Origin: Leptolyngbyaceae cyanobacterium RM1_406_9
Lineage (GTDB): Bacteria; Cyanobacteriota; Cyanobacteriia; Elainellales; Elainellaceae
Reading direction: 5' to 3'
Length of the DNA stretch: 37,709 bases
NCBI GenBank assembly: GCA_012033355.1
Contig: JAAUQZ010000016.1
Span: 1-37,709, forward strand
In this document: piece after piece, positions 16,840 through 24,976 of the stretch
How positions within the stretch are numbered: position 1 is the stretch's first letter
Layout of the letters: every line of letters begins with the position of its first letter
Translations under genes and position numbers: made by a program
The notes under the pieces: generated by a model
Databases searched by the model: none
The model's input: the letters and a program-made list of their open reading frames with translations, nothing else
What the model was told of the DNA's origin: nothing

Positions 16840-18245
16840 TGAAAACGATTCAAGCTGTCGCTCGATATTTCCCAGAAAAGTGTGGTGGTATTCATATTCA
16901 CCTGAGCGAACTGCTGCCTGTACTAAAGTCCCTCGGCGTGGAGAGCAAGGTTGCAGCATCGCAGGATTTACCAACCGAAGATCACTACACCTATCGAGAT
17001 ACAGAGGTTTACCGCTATCCGGTGTTTCCACAGCCTAAGTCTGAGCCAAATCATGGGGCGATCGCTCACGGTGGGTTCGATCGCTTTGCCCAATGGCTTA
17101 AATCCCAGCAGGCAGATGTGTATCACCAGCACCAGTGGACTCCCAAATGTGGCTTACCCCATCTGCGTTTAGCTAAAGAACTGGGAATGGCAACGGTGGT
17201 GTCAGTGCGCTTGCCTCAGCCGATTTGTCAGCGTCAAACCATGATGCTGTATGGGGAAACAGCCTGTGACGGCAAAATTGACCAGGTGCGCTGTAGCCGC
17301 TGCTGTGGGGTTTCGCCTCATTTGCCGCCTGCAATGCTCAAGGGATTGAGCCATACGCCAATGCCGATCAGCGTGGCAGCGGCGGGTGTGCTGCGGCGGC
17401 TTAACTCAGGCAGCATTCGATCGGTCGCAGAAGCCACCTTGCGACCGATCGCCATTCCTACGTTTGTGGTGGCGCGTCAGTATGGGCTACAGGAAATGGC
17501 GCAGTTTGCCGATCGCATTATTGTTATGAGCGAGTGGGTACGGCAGGCGCTACTGGTCAACGGCATTCCTGAGGAAAAGCTATTTTTACTGCGTCACGGC
17601 ATTTCGGATACGTTTGCTCAGCAGAAAGTGGCTCATGTGAGGGGCGATCGCCTGCGAGTTGGCTTTTTAGGACGCTGGGCACACGACAAAGGCATTCACA
17701 TTTTGGTGGAAGCAGTCAAGCGGCTACCCGAAGATTTTCCGATTGAGCTAATTTTGCACGGTGTACCGCAAGATGCTGCCTATCGAGAACGCATTACTGC
17801 CCGAATTGACAACGATCCACGCATTCGCGTTACCCAAGAACTGTCGAGATCAGAATTGCCTCAGGCGCTAGCGGGCTTTGATGTGCTGGCAGTTCCTTCA
17901 CAGTGGCTAGAAACGGGTCCCGTTGTGGTGCTGGAGGCTCATGCACACGGTTTGCCTGTGATGGGTTCTGACCTGGGCGGTATTGCGGAAAAGGTGAAGC
18001 ACGGCGTAGATGGGCTGCTGGTTGCGGCTGGCGATCCGGCTGCTTGGGCAGATGCTTTTGCGCGACTGGCGCTGGATGAAGACTACTTAAATCAGCTACA
18101 AGCCGGAATTCAGCCTGTCCGCACGATCAGCATGGAGGCGGCAGAGTCGCTGATGGTTTACCAGAGCGTACTGGTCAAACAGTCTACGGTGGGCAATCCC
18201 TGGACTGAAGCAACTCCGATGGAAGCAGGTGTGGGAGTGCTTTAA
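16839..18245 (+). CDS. GT4 family glycosyltransferase with cysteine-rich insert
   Basis: This 468-aa enzyme has a two-domain GT-B layout. The N-terminal acceptor domain begins with the Gly-rich loop PEKCGGIHIHLSEL (12-25) and contains YHQHQW. The C-terminal donor domain has VGFLGRWAHDKGIHILVEAV, VPSQWLETGPVVVLEAHAHGLPV (the EX7E-like site) and SDLGGIAEKV. Between them a segment with C130, C143, C152, C155 and C156 (Cx12Cx8CxxCC) looks like a metal or Fe-S binding insert found in a subset of GT4 enzymes; this is inferred from spacing. It transfers a sugar to a lipid-linked intermediate in the cytoplasm. Its ATG overlaps the TGA of the 58-codon relic, so its translation is probably coupled to that ORF. 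The sugar is unknown. Confidence 0.9.
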   Translation: MKTIQAVARYFPEKCGGIHIHLSELLPVLKSLGVESKVAASQDLPTEDHYTYRDTEVYRYPVFPQPKSEPNHGAIAHGGFDRFAQWLKSQQADVYHQHQWTPKCGLPHLRLAKELGMATVVSVRLPQPICQRQTMMLYGETACDGKIDQVRCSRCCGVSPHLPPAMLKGLSHTPMPISVAAAGVLRRLNSGSIRSVAEATLRPIAIPTFVVARQYGLQEMAQFADRIIVMSEWVRQALLVNGIPEEKLFLLRHGISDTFAQQKVAHVRGDRLRVGFLGRWAHDKGIHILVEAVKRLPEDFPIELILHGVPQDAAYRERITARIDNDPRIRVTQELSRSELPQALAGFDVLAVPSQWLETGPVVVLEAHAHGLPVMGSDLGGIAEKVKHGVDGLLVAAGDPAAWADAFARLALDEDYLNQLQAGIQPVRTISMEAAESLMVYQSVLVKQSTVGNPWTEATPMEAGVGVL

Positions 18246-18321
18246 GCCTGGGGGAAGCCCATTTCAGGCAGCTTTGATCGGATATGTCTGCATAGTCTAA
18301 TTTCTTAGCCAGGTGAATTTC

Positions 18322-19413
18322 ATGATTAAGGGTTTAAGGTTTTCGATATTTACGTCTATCGCAATGGCAGCAATAGCAGCGATTCCGTCGATTAGTTGGG
18401 CGCTGCCGCTGTCACCGGGCGATCGCATTCGGATTTCGGTTCCGGCTGACGATGCCATTCCTGAAACCTATCGTTTCAGCGGCATCTACGAAGTCAATTT
18501 GGACGGAACGCTGCAAGTCCCCTTCTTAGAGCCAATGCCAGCGGCAGGCTTAGAGGTGGCTCAAGTACAGCAGCAGCTAACAGAATCTTTGGTTAGCGGC
18601 GGCTTATTTCAACCTCAGTTTCTTCAGGTGACGGCTCAAGTAGTGGACTGGGGACCCGTGCAGGTGACAGTCGCAGGCGCAACCTTTGAACCGGGACGCA
18701 TTCTCGTCACCGACCAAACTCCCTCCGAATCTGCACCCCGCGAGATAGTGATTGAGGAGGCTGAGAATGAACCTTTCATCATTTCAGGGGAATATCCGGT
18801 TGGGCGCTACCTGACGGCAGTGCTGCGACGAGCAGGGGGACTCACCCCCAAAGCCGACATTGAAAACATTCGCCTGATTCGCGGCGATCAAGAAAAGGTG
18901 GTGGATTTGTCGGGTGTGCTAAGTGGCGAACCCGTTGAAGATATTCCGCTGATTGCGGGCGATCAGATTGTGGTGCCGGAGTTGACCCAGATTCAGCCGG
19001 AACTAGTGCGCCCTTCGCAGGTGACACCTTCAGCGATCGCCATTTTCCTCTCTAACCAAACTGACCCCGGCAGCGGCGGTGGCAATGGTGACGTAACTCA
19101 GGTTGCCTATGGTTCCCGCTTTTCTCAGGCAGTGGTGGCGGCTCAGTGTGCTGGGGGAACGCGATCGACCAATGCCAACCGCCGCGTCACGCTGATTCAA
19201 ACCAACCGCTCCACCGGACAAACCGAAGTTTTTGACCGCAAAGTAGAAGACCTGCTGCGAAATTCCAACGACACCGAGATCAACCCCTACCTCATGCCTG
19301 AAGACAGTATTGTTTGCTATGACTCAGCCGTGACTAACACATCGGGCGTACTCGACTTCATCGGTAACATCCTCAACCCGTTTAGAACCCTTCGCTCAAT
19401 CTTCTTTAACTAA
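18322..19413 (+). CDS. Wza-like polysaccharide export protein (OPX)
   Basis: From ATG 18322 this 363-aa protein has a signal peptide (MIKGLRFSIFTSIAMAAIA..., cleavage likely after SWA near residue 27). The Poly_export domain follows (LSPGDRIRISVPADD ... YEVNLDGTLQVPFLEP) and then SLBB-like beta-grasp segments (ISGEYPVGRYLTAVLRRAGG and a second one, about 230-320). A hydrophobic end, VLDFIGNILNPFRTLRSIFF, could dock at the outer membrane. OPX proteins form the periplasmic and outer-membrane channel for exported polysaccharide. No lipobox Cys is seen after the signal peptide. I prefer ATG 18322 to GTG 18313 because AGGTGA lies 7 bases before the ATG. The co-polymerase gene follows 139 bases later. 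Confidence 0.9.
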   Translation: MIKGLRFSIFTSIAMAAIAAIPSISWALPLSPGDRIRISVPADDAIPETYRFSGIYEVNLDGTLQVPFLEPMPAAGLEVAQVQQQLTESLVSGGLFQPQFLQVTAQVVDWGPVQVTVAGATFEPGRILVTDQTPSESAPREIVIEEAENEPFIISGEYPVGRYLTAVLRRAGGLTPKADIENIRLIRGDQEKVVDLSGVLSGEPVEDIPLIAGDQIVVPELTQIQPELVRPSQVTPSAIAIFLSNQTDPGSGGGNGDVTQVAYGSRFSQAVVAAQCAGGTRSTNANRRVTLIQTNRSTGQTEVFDRKVEDLLRNSNDTEINPYLMPEDSIVCYDSAVTNTSGVLDFIGNILNPFRTLRSIFFN

Positions 19414-19446
19414 GCAAAAGAAGGAAATTGAACTTTACTTCTTTGG

Positions 19447-19467
19447 GAATGGGCATCTTGCCCGTTC
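19447..19467. repeat. Short GGGCA...TGCCC hairpin
   Basis: GAATGGGCA-tct-TGCCCGTTC forms a 9-bp stem with one G-T pair between the export and co-polymerase genes. The GGGCA/TGCCC core is shared with the hairpin at 7139-7181, and GGGCAAGATGCCC-like hairpins are common dispersed elements in filamentous cyanobacteria (recalled, not searched). It may trim or stabilise the operon mRNA. Confidence 0.6.
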
Positions 19468-19552
19468 AAGCAGGTGAGGACACCCACTCCAAATTTCTTC
19501 GATTCAAGCCCCCAACCTTCGATTAAACCTCTAGCCAAATTGGGTTTAACCT

Positions 19553-21106
19553 ATGACTACATCTCCTGCAATTCCTATTTACAGCCCCGAACGTTCTACT
19601 TCTCAGGGGCGCTGGCTGCGCTATCTGCTGCTAGGGCTGGCAGCTAATGCACTACTTTGGGGACTGGCGTTTGCTTACTTAAAGCTGGCAAAACCAGACT
19701 ACGCTAGCAGATGGGCGATCGCCCTCCCCTCTGCGGGCACCACCACCCGCGTTGCCCTGCCTGATATTGGTGACACCACCTCTGAGGTGCGATCGCCCTA
19801 CAACAACCCTGACATTCAAGACCCCCGCGAAAACTACAAATTCATCCTTACCAGCGGCTCTGTGATTCAAGCGGCTGCCGAAAAAGTTGGGCTAACCAGA
19901 GATGAATTTGGTACACCCCAGGTGCAAATCGTCGATAACACGACGTTGATTTCAGTGACGATGGAAGGCGATTCACCCGAACTGGCTCAGCGCAAGTCTG
20001 AAGCCCTCTATGAAGCTCTCGAAGAAAGCCTCAGCCGCCTTCGAGTTCAGGAAGTTTCACAAAAGAATGCAGGCGTTCAGACCGCTTTAACAAACGCTCA
20101 GGCAAAACTAGAGCTAGCTCAAAACGAACTATCAGAGTTTAAGGCTGCATCAGGCCTAAGCTCAAACGTGCAAATTGACCAGATTTCCACCAATTTAGAA
20201 GAACTGCGCCGCGAACGCGCCCTGATTGTCGCTCAGCAGCAGCAGTCCAACGCCCGCCTGGGGCAGCTTTCTGGCAACTTGAACATTTCTCCCCAGCAGG
20301 CCGCAGAGGCCTTTAGTCTGAGTGCCGACCAGCTTTTCCAGAGGAACTTGCTCGACTACAGCGAAGCCAGTGCTGCTCTGAATGTTCTGTCCAACCAGTT
20401 TGGCCCTAACCATCCGGTGATTGTGCGGGAGCGCACTCGTCAGGAAGCCGCCAGAACTGCCATGCTCCAGCGGGGCAGCACGATTTTAGGGCGACCTGTT
20501 AACCAAACGACTCTGGCACAACTCAATCTGGGTGACGGTGAGCAGCGCTCCTCAGCGCGGGAAAACCTGTTCCAGCAAACCGTTTCTGCTCAGGTCGATC
20601 GCCAGGGATTAGCAGCCCAAGCCGCAGAACTCGATCGCCAAATTGCTCAGCTTGAAGGCAGGTTGCGCCAGATGACTCAGTACGGCTCCAGACTAGAAGC
20701 ACTGTCTCGTGATGTGGCGATCGCCGAAGCCGTTTTCTCCTCCACGATTGCGCGATTAGATTTGAGCCAGTCTGACATCTACGGTTCCTACCCGCAGATT
20801 CAACTGATCAACGAACCCAGCCTACCCGCCTCAGCCGCTTCTCCCCGCACCGAACTGGTTCTCCTGGGTACAGCAGTCGGTTCCCTGCTGATCACAATGG
20901 GCATCATTGCACTCTGGCTCAGACCTCGCAGACCGCTAGCAGATGCGACCACTGCCGCAGGACAACCCTCTCAACCTCTAACCCCCCAGCCTTACATCGA
21001 CATTGAAACTTTGCGAGCATTACTGGCTCCTAAACCACAGGAGTTGAATGGGTCAACTAAAACCCCTTCCCCAGAGATCTCAATCGTCAAAGCTGAAGAC
21101 AAATAG
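19553..21106 (+). CDS. Wzz/Wzc-like polysaccharide co-polymerase without kinase domain
   Basis: This 517-aa inner-membrane protein has TM1 at about 23-45 and TM2 at about 435-456, followed by RPRRP. A long periplasmic part lies between them. After a beta-rich Wzz head it forms extended coiled coils (about 150-240 and 320-400, rich in Gln, Ala, Leu and Arg). A final motif, YPQIQLINEPSLPASAASPRTE, is the Pro-rich segment seen before TM2 in GumC/Wzc proteins. The C-terminal tail of about 55 residues has no P-loop and no Tyr cluster, so the BY-kinase is absent; a separate kinase may lie elsewhere. The protein controls chain length and links polymerase to the OPX channel. The ATG has only a weak ribosome binding site. 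Confidence 0.9.
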   Translation: MTTSPAIPIYSPERSTSQGRWLRYLLLGLAANALLWGLAFAYLKLAKPDYASRWAIALPSAGTTTRVALPDIGDTTSEVRSPYNNPDIQDPRENYKFILTSGSVIQAAAEKVGLTRDEFGTPQVQIVDNTTLISVTMEGDSPELAQRKSEALYEALEESLSRLRVQEVSQKNAGVQTALTNAQAKLELAQNELSEFKAASGLSSNVQIDQISTNLEELRRERALIVAQQQQSNARLGQLSGNLNISPQQAAEAFSLSADQLFQRNLLDYSEASAALNVLSNQFGPNHPVIVRERTRQEAARTAMLQRGSTILGRPVNQTTLAQLNLGDGEQRSSARENLFQQTVSAQVDRQGLAAQAAELDRQIAQLEGRLRQMTQYGSRLEALSRDVAIAEAVFSSTIARLDLSQSDIYGSYPQIQLINEPSLPASAASPRTELVLLGTAVGSLLITMGIIALWLRPRRPLADATTAAGQPSQPLTPQPYIDIETLRALLAPKPQELNGSTKTPSPEISIVKAEDK

Positions 21107-21127
21107 TTAGTGATCCATTAACCGATT

Positions 21128-21149
21128 ACCAATGACCAATGACCAATGA
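21128..21149 (+). repeat. Three tandem copies of ACCAATG
   Basis: ACCAATG is repeated three times in direct tandem just before the polymerase start; one copy supplies a possible ATG. Such heptamer repeats are typical short tandem repeats of filamentous cyanobacteria. They replace the usual ribosome binding site position, so the exact start of the next gene is uncertain. Confidence 0.75.
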
Positions 21150-22437
21150 AACCCCAAAACTTTGAAGAAACCGTAATTTGGTACTACATTATCGGCAGTC
21201 TGGGGCTGTATTTTGTTGGAGCTTTATTTGTTACGGGTCCAGCCCTGGCCTGGCTCCTGGCACTTTACTTGATCAAACGGCTCTGGCAGCAAACAGATGC
21301 GACTCCTGAAAACCAAAGAATTTCAATTCCACCAGGAGTTTGGGTGTGGATTGGGGCAATGCTGGTGATTGGATTGGCTCTAGTCATCGGACATATTAAC
21401 TTCGGTTACGATGATGTCAAAATTATCAAATCATTTATCAATTTCTTCCTGCGAACCTGGGCGTTGCTAGCCCTGTTCCCGCTGATTGGTTGCCTCAACA
21501 TTCGACCACAACTGCTCTACCGAGCAATTTGTATCTTGTGTCTGCAATGTTTGATTCTGGTTCCAATTGCTTACCTTTTAAGTACAACGGGTATCGAAAC
21601 ACCTCTATATAACGTTTCGCTACTGGCTAAAATCGGCGGCAACAGTGAACGTTTTTACAACGTCAGCTTATTTTCAAGACAGCAAGGTGAAGTTCGTCTG
21701 CTTATCTTTGCTCCCTGGGCACCTGCGCTAGCATTTGCAGGCAACATTTATTTTTGTCTGGCTAGCCAAGATTCTGATAAAAAATGGCGCTGGATTGGAA
21801 TGGTTTCTAGCGCAATTATGATTTGGGGTTCGGCTTCTCGATTGGGTTTACTTTGCCTGATCAGTTTGCCGTTTTGAAGGCGATCGCCACTCATTTAAGC
21901 CGTCCAAGTGTACAAATCCTGGCCGGAATTTCTAGCTTTGCAGCAGGTCTTTTTGGACCTCAGCTTATTGGTTATGCGAGAGACTTCAAAGACTATTTTG
22001 ATAGTCAAAGAGCATCTTCCTCCAACCTGCGTGAGCTTTTACAAAGAATGGCACTCTACCAATGGCAAGAAGCTCCTATATGGGGGCATGGCATCAAAGC
22101 TCCACGCGGACCAGCAGTCACAAACTTTATGCCCGTTGGTAGCCATCACACCTGGCTAGGGCTGCTTTATGTGCATGGAATTGTTGGCTTTATTGCCTTA
22201 GCCCTCGCGATGTTGTACAGCTTCATAGAACTGCTAATTAAAGCTCAAAAGAGTAAAGCTGCTCAAACAGGGCTAGCTGTACTTTTAGTTTTAATTCTCT
22301 TTTCATTAGGTGAAAATCTAGAAACTCTAGCCTACCTTTATTGGCCAGGTTTGTTAATGCTAGGCATTGCTTTTAAAGAACCATTTCCGGCGCTTTTTGC
22401 TCACTTCAAGCCGCAGTTCAATCAATCTCAGGCTTGA
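21146..22437 (+). pseudogene. Wzy/O-antigen-ligase-like polymerase, frameshifted
   Basis: Two overlapping ORFs (21146-21877 and 21823-22437) form one polytopic membrane protein of about 430 aa. The first has about seven hydrophobic helices and ends ...GLLCLISLPF; the second continues LKAIATHLSRPSVQ, then the polymerase-type loop GHGIKAP...SHHTWLGLLYVHGIVGF and two or three more helices. Adding one T to the TTTT run near 21870 joins them as LPF-LKAIA. Wzy and WaaL-type proteins polymerise or ligate lipid-linked repeat units on the periplasmic side of the inner membrane. Position after the co-polymerase and before the flippase supports the polymerase role. It is a single gene with a sequencing error, or a recently broken polymerase; in the latter case the locus would need another. 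Confidence 0.85.
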
Positions 22438-22438
22438 A

Positions 22439-22478
22439 CTTTTGTAGGAAGTGAATGATCATTCACTTCCTACAAAAG
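22439..22478. repeat. Perfect 40-base palindrome
   Basis: CTTTTGTAGGAAGTGAATGA is followed directly by its reverse complement, with no spacer. It starts two bases after the polymerase stop codon (TGA 22435-22437). No T tract follows, so it is not a standard intrinsic terminator. It could be an mRNA processing or stability hairpin, or the recognition site of a dimeric protein. Confidence 0.85.
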
Positions 22479-22516
22479 ATGAAAAATTTAATTTCTAGAT
22501 TGTAGAGGTTTAAGTA

Positions 22517-23488
22517 ATGACAACTGTTTCTGTGATTGTTCCAGCTTACAATGCTGAAAAAACCATATTTGAAACGATTCAATCTATCCGAGCACAAACT
22601 TTTTCTGACTTTGAACTAATTGTGATTAATGACGGATCAAATGATCGCACTGTTGAACTACTCAGCACAATTAATGATTCCCGACTTAAAGTCTTTTCCT
22701 ACGAAAATGGCGGATTGCCTGTAGCGCGAAATCGCGGTATTCAGAGAGCTACAGGAGAATTTATCACATTCATCGATGCCGATGATTTGTGGAAACCTCA
22801 TAAGTTAGAGGCTCAGCTTCAAGCACTGCAAGAATATCCAGAAGCAGGAGTTGCCTATAGCTGGACAGCTTTTATTGACGAAAACAGCAGCTTTCTTTAT
22901 GCCTGGGAGCCACTTTACTGGCAAGGAAATGTTTATCCTAAGATGCTAATTCGTAACTTTATTTCTAGCGGGTCAAACATTTTAGCTCGCAGACAGTTTA
23001 TTCAAGCAGCAGGAGAGTTTGACCCTAACTTAAAGTCTGTTGAGGACTGGGACTATTACCTTCGTTTAGCAGCTTTATGTCCCTTTTCTGTAGTTCCTGA
23101 ATATCATATTCTTTATCGTCGTTCAACTCAGTCAATGACTTCCAAAGTTGATGTGATGGAGAAGGCTAACTTAACAGTGATTGAAAGAGCGTTTCAGGCT
23201 GCTCCCTTAGAACTTCAATACTTAAAGAATCAAAGCTTAGCGAATGCTTATCGATATTTGGCAAAACAGTGTTTATTTAATGGAAGCGATCGCCAAGAAG
23301 TCCAGCAAGCACAGCAAAAGCTATTCAAAGCCATTCAACTATCTCCCAAAATTCTACTTAAACGAGAAACGTTACGTTTAATCATTAAGTTGCTAACTGT
23401 AAAGTTTCTACCTCAAAAAGCTGCTCGCCGCTTCATTCAGTTTCTAGGAAAGAACTTTCCAATGGTGTCAGTATCAAAAGCAAATTGA
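22517..23488 (+). CDS. GT2 family glycosyltransferase
   Basis: This 323-aa enzyme has a GT-A fold: VSVIVPAYNAEKTI at the start, VINDGSNDRT (about 36-45), the donor-binding Asp motif FIDADDLW (about 85-92), and the acceptor-site region SVEDWDYYLRLA (about 175-186). The C-terminal 100 residues are helical and basic, probably for membrane association. Such enzymes add one sugar to the lipid-linked repeat unit in the cytoplasm; donor and linkage cannot be read from sequence. AGAGGT about 7 bases before the ATG supports the start. It lies between polymerase and flippase. Base composition is a little more AT-rich than in the neighbouring early genes, as in the flippase that follows. Confidence 0.9.
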   Translation: MTTVSVIVPAYNAEKTIFETIQSIRAQTFSDFELIVINDGSNDRTVELLSTINDSRLKVFSYENGGLPVARNRGIQRATGEFITFIDADDLWKPHKLEAQLQALQEYPEAGVAYSWTAFIDENSSFLYAWEPLYWQGNVYPKMLIRNFISSGSNILARRQFIQAAGEFDPNLKSVEDWDYYLRLAALCPFSVVPEYHILYRRSTQSMTSKVDVMEKANLTVIERAFQAAPLELQYLKNQSLANAYRYLAKQCLFNGSDRQEVQQAQQKLFKAIQLSPKILLKRETLRLIIKLLTVKFLPQKAARRFIQFLGKNFPMVSVSKAN

Positions 23489-23544
23489 ACATAAGAACTT
23501 ATCATTTTTCTATTGTTTTTTGATGTCGCAATCGGAGTATTTGT

Positions 23545-24948
23545 GTGAGTTTCGTTAGACAGTTCAGTATTGGAGTGAAACGAAAAGTCTACCAATCTAG
23601 CTTTCGGAAACGGTTGCTTAATTCCTCTGTACCCGTCAAGCAATCCGCAGGTAAACCTACCTCACCTTCACAGTTTGAAAGCGTTAGACAGTTTGTTCTC
23701 AAGAAAATAATTAACAACGATTTTACTCGCAACTTAGGTTGGTTGAGTGTTGCCCAAGCAGCAATTCGAGTTTCTCGTCTAGCAGCAACAGTAATTTTAC
23801 CTCGCTTTTTAACACCTCATGACTACGGTTTAGCGGCACTAGTTTTAACCACATACGAATTTACTCAAACGTTTACTAAAATTGGCATTTTTGCCAAAGT
23901 TATTCAATCTGATGACGAGAATTTGGAAAGCATCGCAATTGGTGCGTATTGGTTAAACTGGCTAGTTTACGCAGGCTTATTTCTAATTCAATGTATCGCA
24001 GCATTTCCGATCGCCTGGTTTTATCAAGATAATCAATTAATTTTGCCAATTTGTGTTCTGGCTCTGACGCTGCTAGTGAGTCCTATTGGGCGCGTACAGT
24101 CTGCTTTAATTCAGAGAGAAAATCGATTTAAGACGATCGCCATTGCCCAAGCATCACGCTATGGAACAGCAAACATTTTAACCGCAGTATTTGCCTTTAT
24201 GGGAATGGGAATGTGGGCAATTGTGTTACCTAGACTCCTGGCAGCGCCCATTGAATTCATTATCTATTTAATGAATCACTCCTGGCGGCCTACAAAAGGA
24301 TTTACTACCGAAAAATGGAGAATTATCTTTAACTTTGGCTTGAATATTCTTGGAGTTAATCTACTAAAAACCCTAAGGGAAAACTTGGATTATTTGCTGG
24401 TTGGTCGGTTTCTGGGAGTTACACAGTTAGGAACCTACTACTTTGCTTACAATGCAGGATTAGGAATCAGCTTGACAATTATTCAATCAATTACAACAGC
24501 TTTATATCCACATTTATGTAAACTGCGATCGCACTTCAAAGAATTCAAAAAAGGCTACTTCAAAAGTCTCAAAACAATCGGAGCTATTATTACCTCATTT
24601 GTTTTGCTACAGTCAGGTCTTGCGCCCTTTTATGTCCCCATACTGTTTGGTGAAAAGTGGATACCTGCGATTCCTATTTTGATTTTGATTTGTCTATCTG
24701 CAATTCCCCGCTCCTTTGATTCGGCCGCCTTTAGCTTATTAGCAGCGGTTGATGAAACCCGTCTTGGGTTGATTGGTAATGTCTTGTTTACAGCCATTTT
24801 TGCAGCCAGCATTTTGATTGGCGTTCGATGGGGAATTGTCGGTGTGGCGATCGCTGTTCTCTTAGCTCATGCCATCTTTATTCCGCTTTATACAGCTTGG
24901 GCAACTCGCTATGTTTTTGCTAAGCAGCAGGCGCTCAGCCAAGCATAA
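23545..24948 (+). CDS. Wzx-type oligosaccharide flippase
   Basis: This 467-aa polytopic protein belongs to the MOP/MATE-like polysaccharide transporter group. After about 60 polar and basic residues (a longer N-terminus than usual), 11-12 hydrophobic helices follow. Family-like segments include RLAATVILPRFLTPHDYGLAAL (about 78-99), GRVQSALIQRENRF (about 182-195), DYLLVGRFLGVTQLGTYYFAYN (about 283-304) and a late FYVPILFGEKW. It moves the finished lipid-linked repeat unit across the inner membrane for Wzy. The start is GTG 23545 without a strong ribosome binding site; an internal Met start beyond the polar region is possible. Its position between GT2 genes in an operon with polymerase and co-polymerase fits the pathway. 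Confidence 0.92.
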   Translation: MSFVRQFSIGVKRKVYQSSFRKRLLNSSVPVKQSAGKPTSPSQFESVRQFVLKKIINNDFTRNLGWLSVAQAAIRVSRLAATVILPRFLTPHDYGLAALVLTTYEFTQTFTKIGIFAKVIQSDDENLESIAIGAYWLNWLVYAGLFLIQCIAAFPIAWFYQDNQLILPICVLALTLLVSPIGRVQSALIQRENRFKTIAIAQASRYGTANILTAVFAFMGMGMWAIVLPRLLAAPIEFIIYLMNHSWRPTKGFTTEKWRIIFNFGLNILGVNLLKTLRENLDYLLVGRFLGVTQLGTYYFAYNAGLGISLTIIQSITTALYPHLCKLRSHFKEFKKGYFKSLKTIGAIITSFVLLQSGLAPFYVPILFGEKWIPAIPILILICLSAIPRSFDSAAFSLLAAVDETRLGLIGNVLFTAIFAASILIGVRWGIVGVAIAVLLAHAIFIPLYTAWATRYVFAKQQALSQA

Positions 24949-24962
24949 ACTGCTGTCATATT

Positions 24963-24970
24963 AAGGAGGT
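24963..24970 (+). promoter_or_regulatory. Strong ribosome binding site
   Basis: AAGGAGGT lies 6 bases before ATG 24977 and only 3 before GTG 24974, so ATG 24977 is the more likely start of the next gene. Confidence 0.75.
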
Positions 24971-24976
24971 TTTGTG

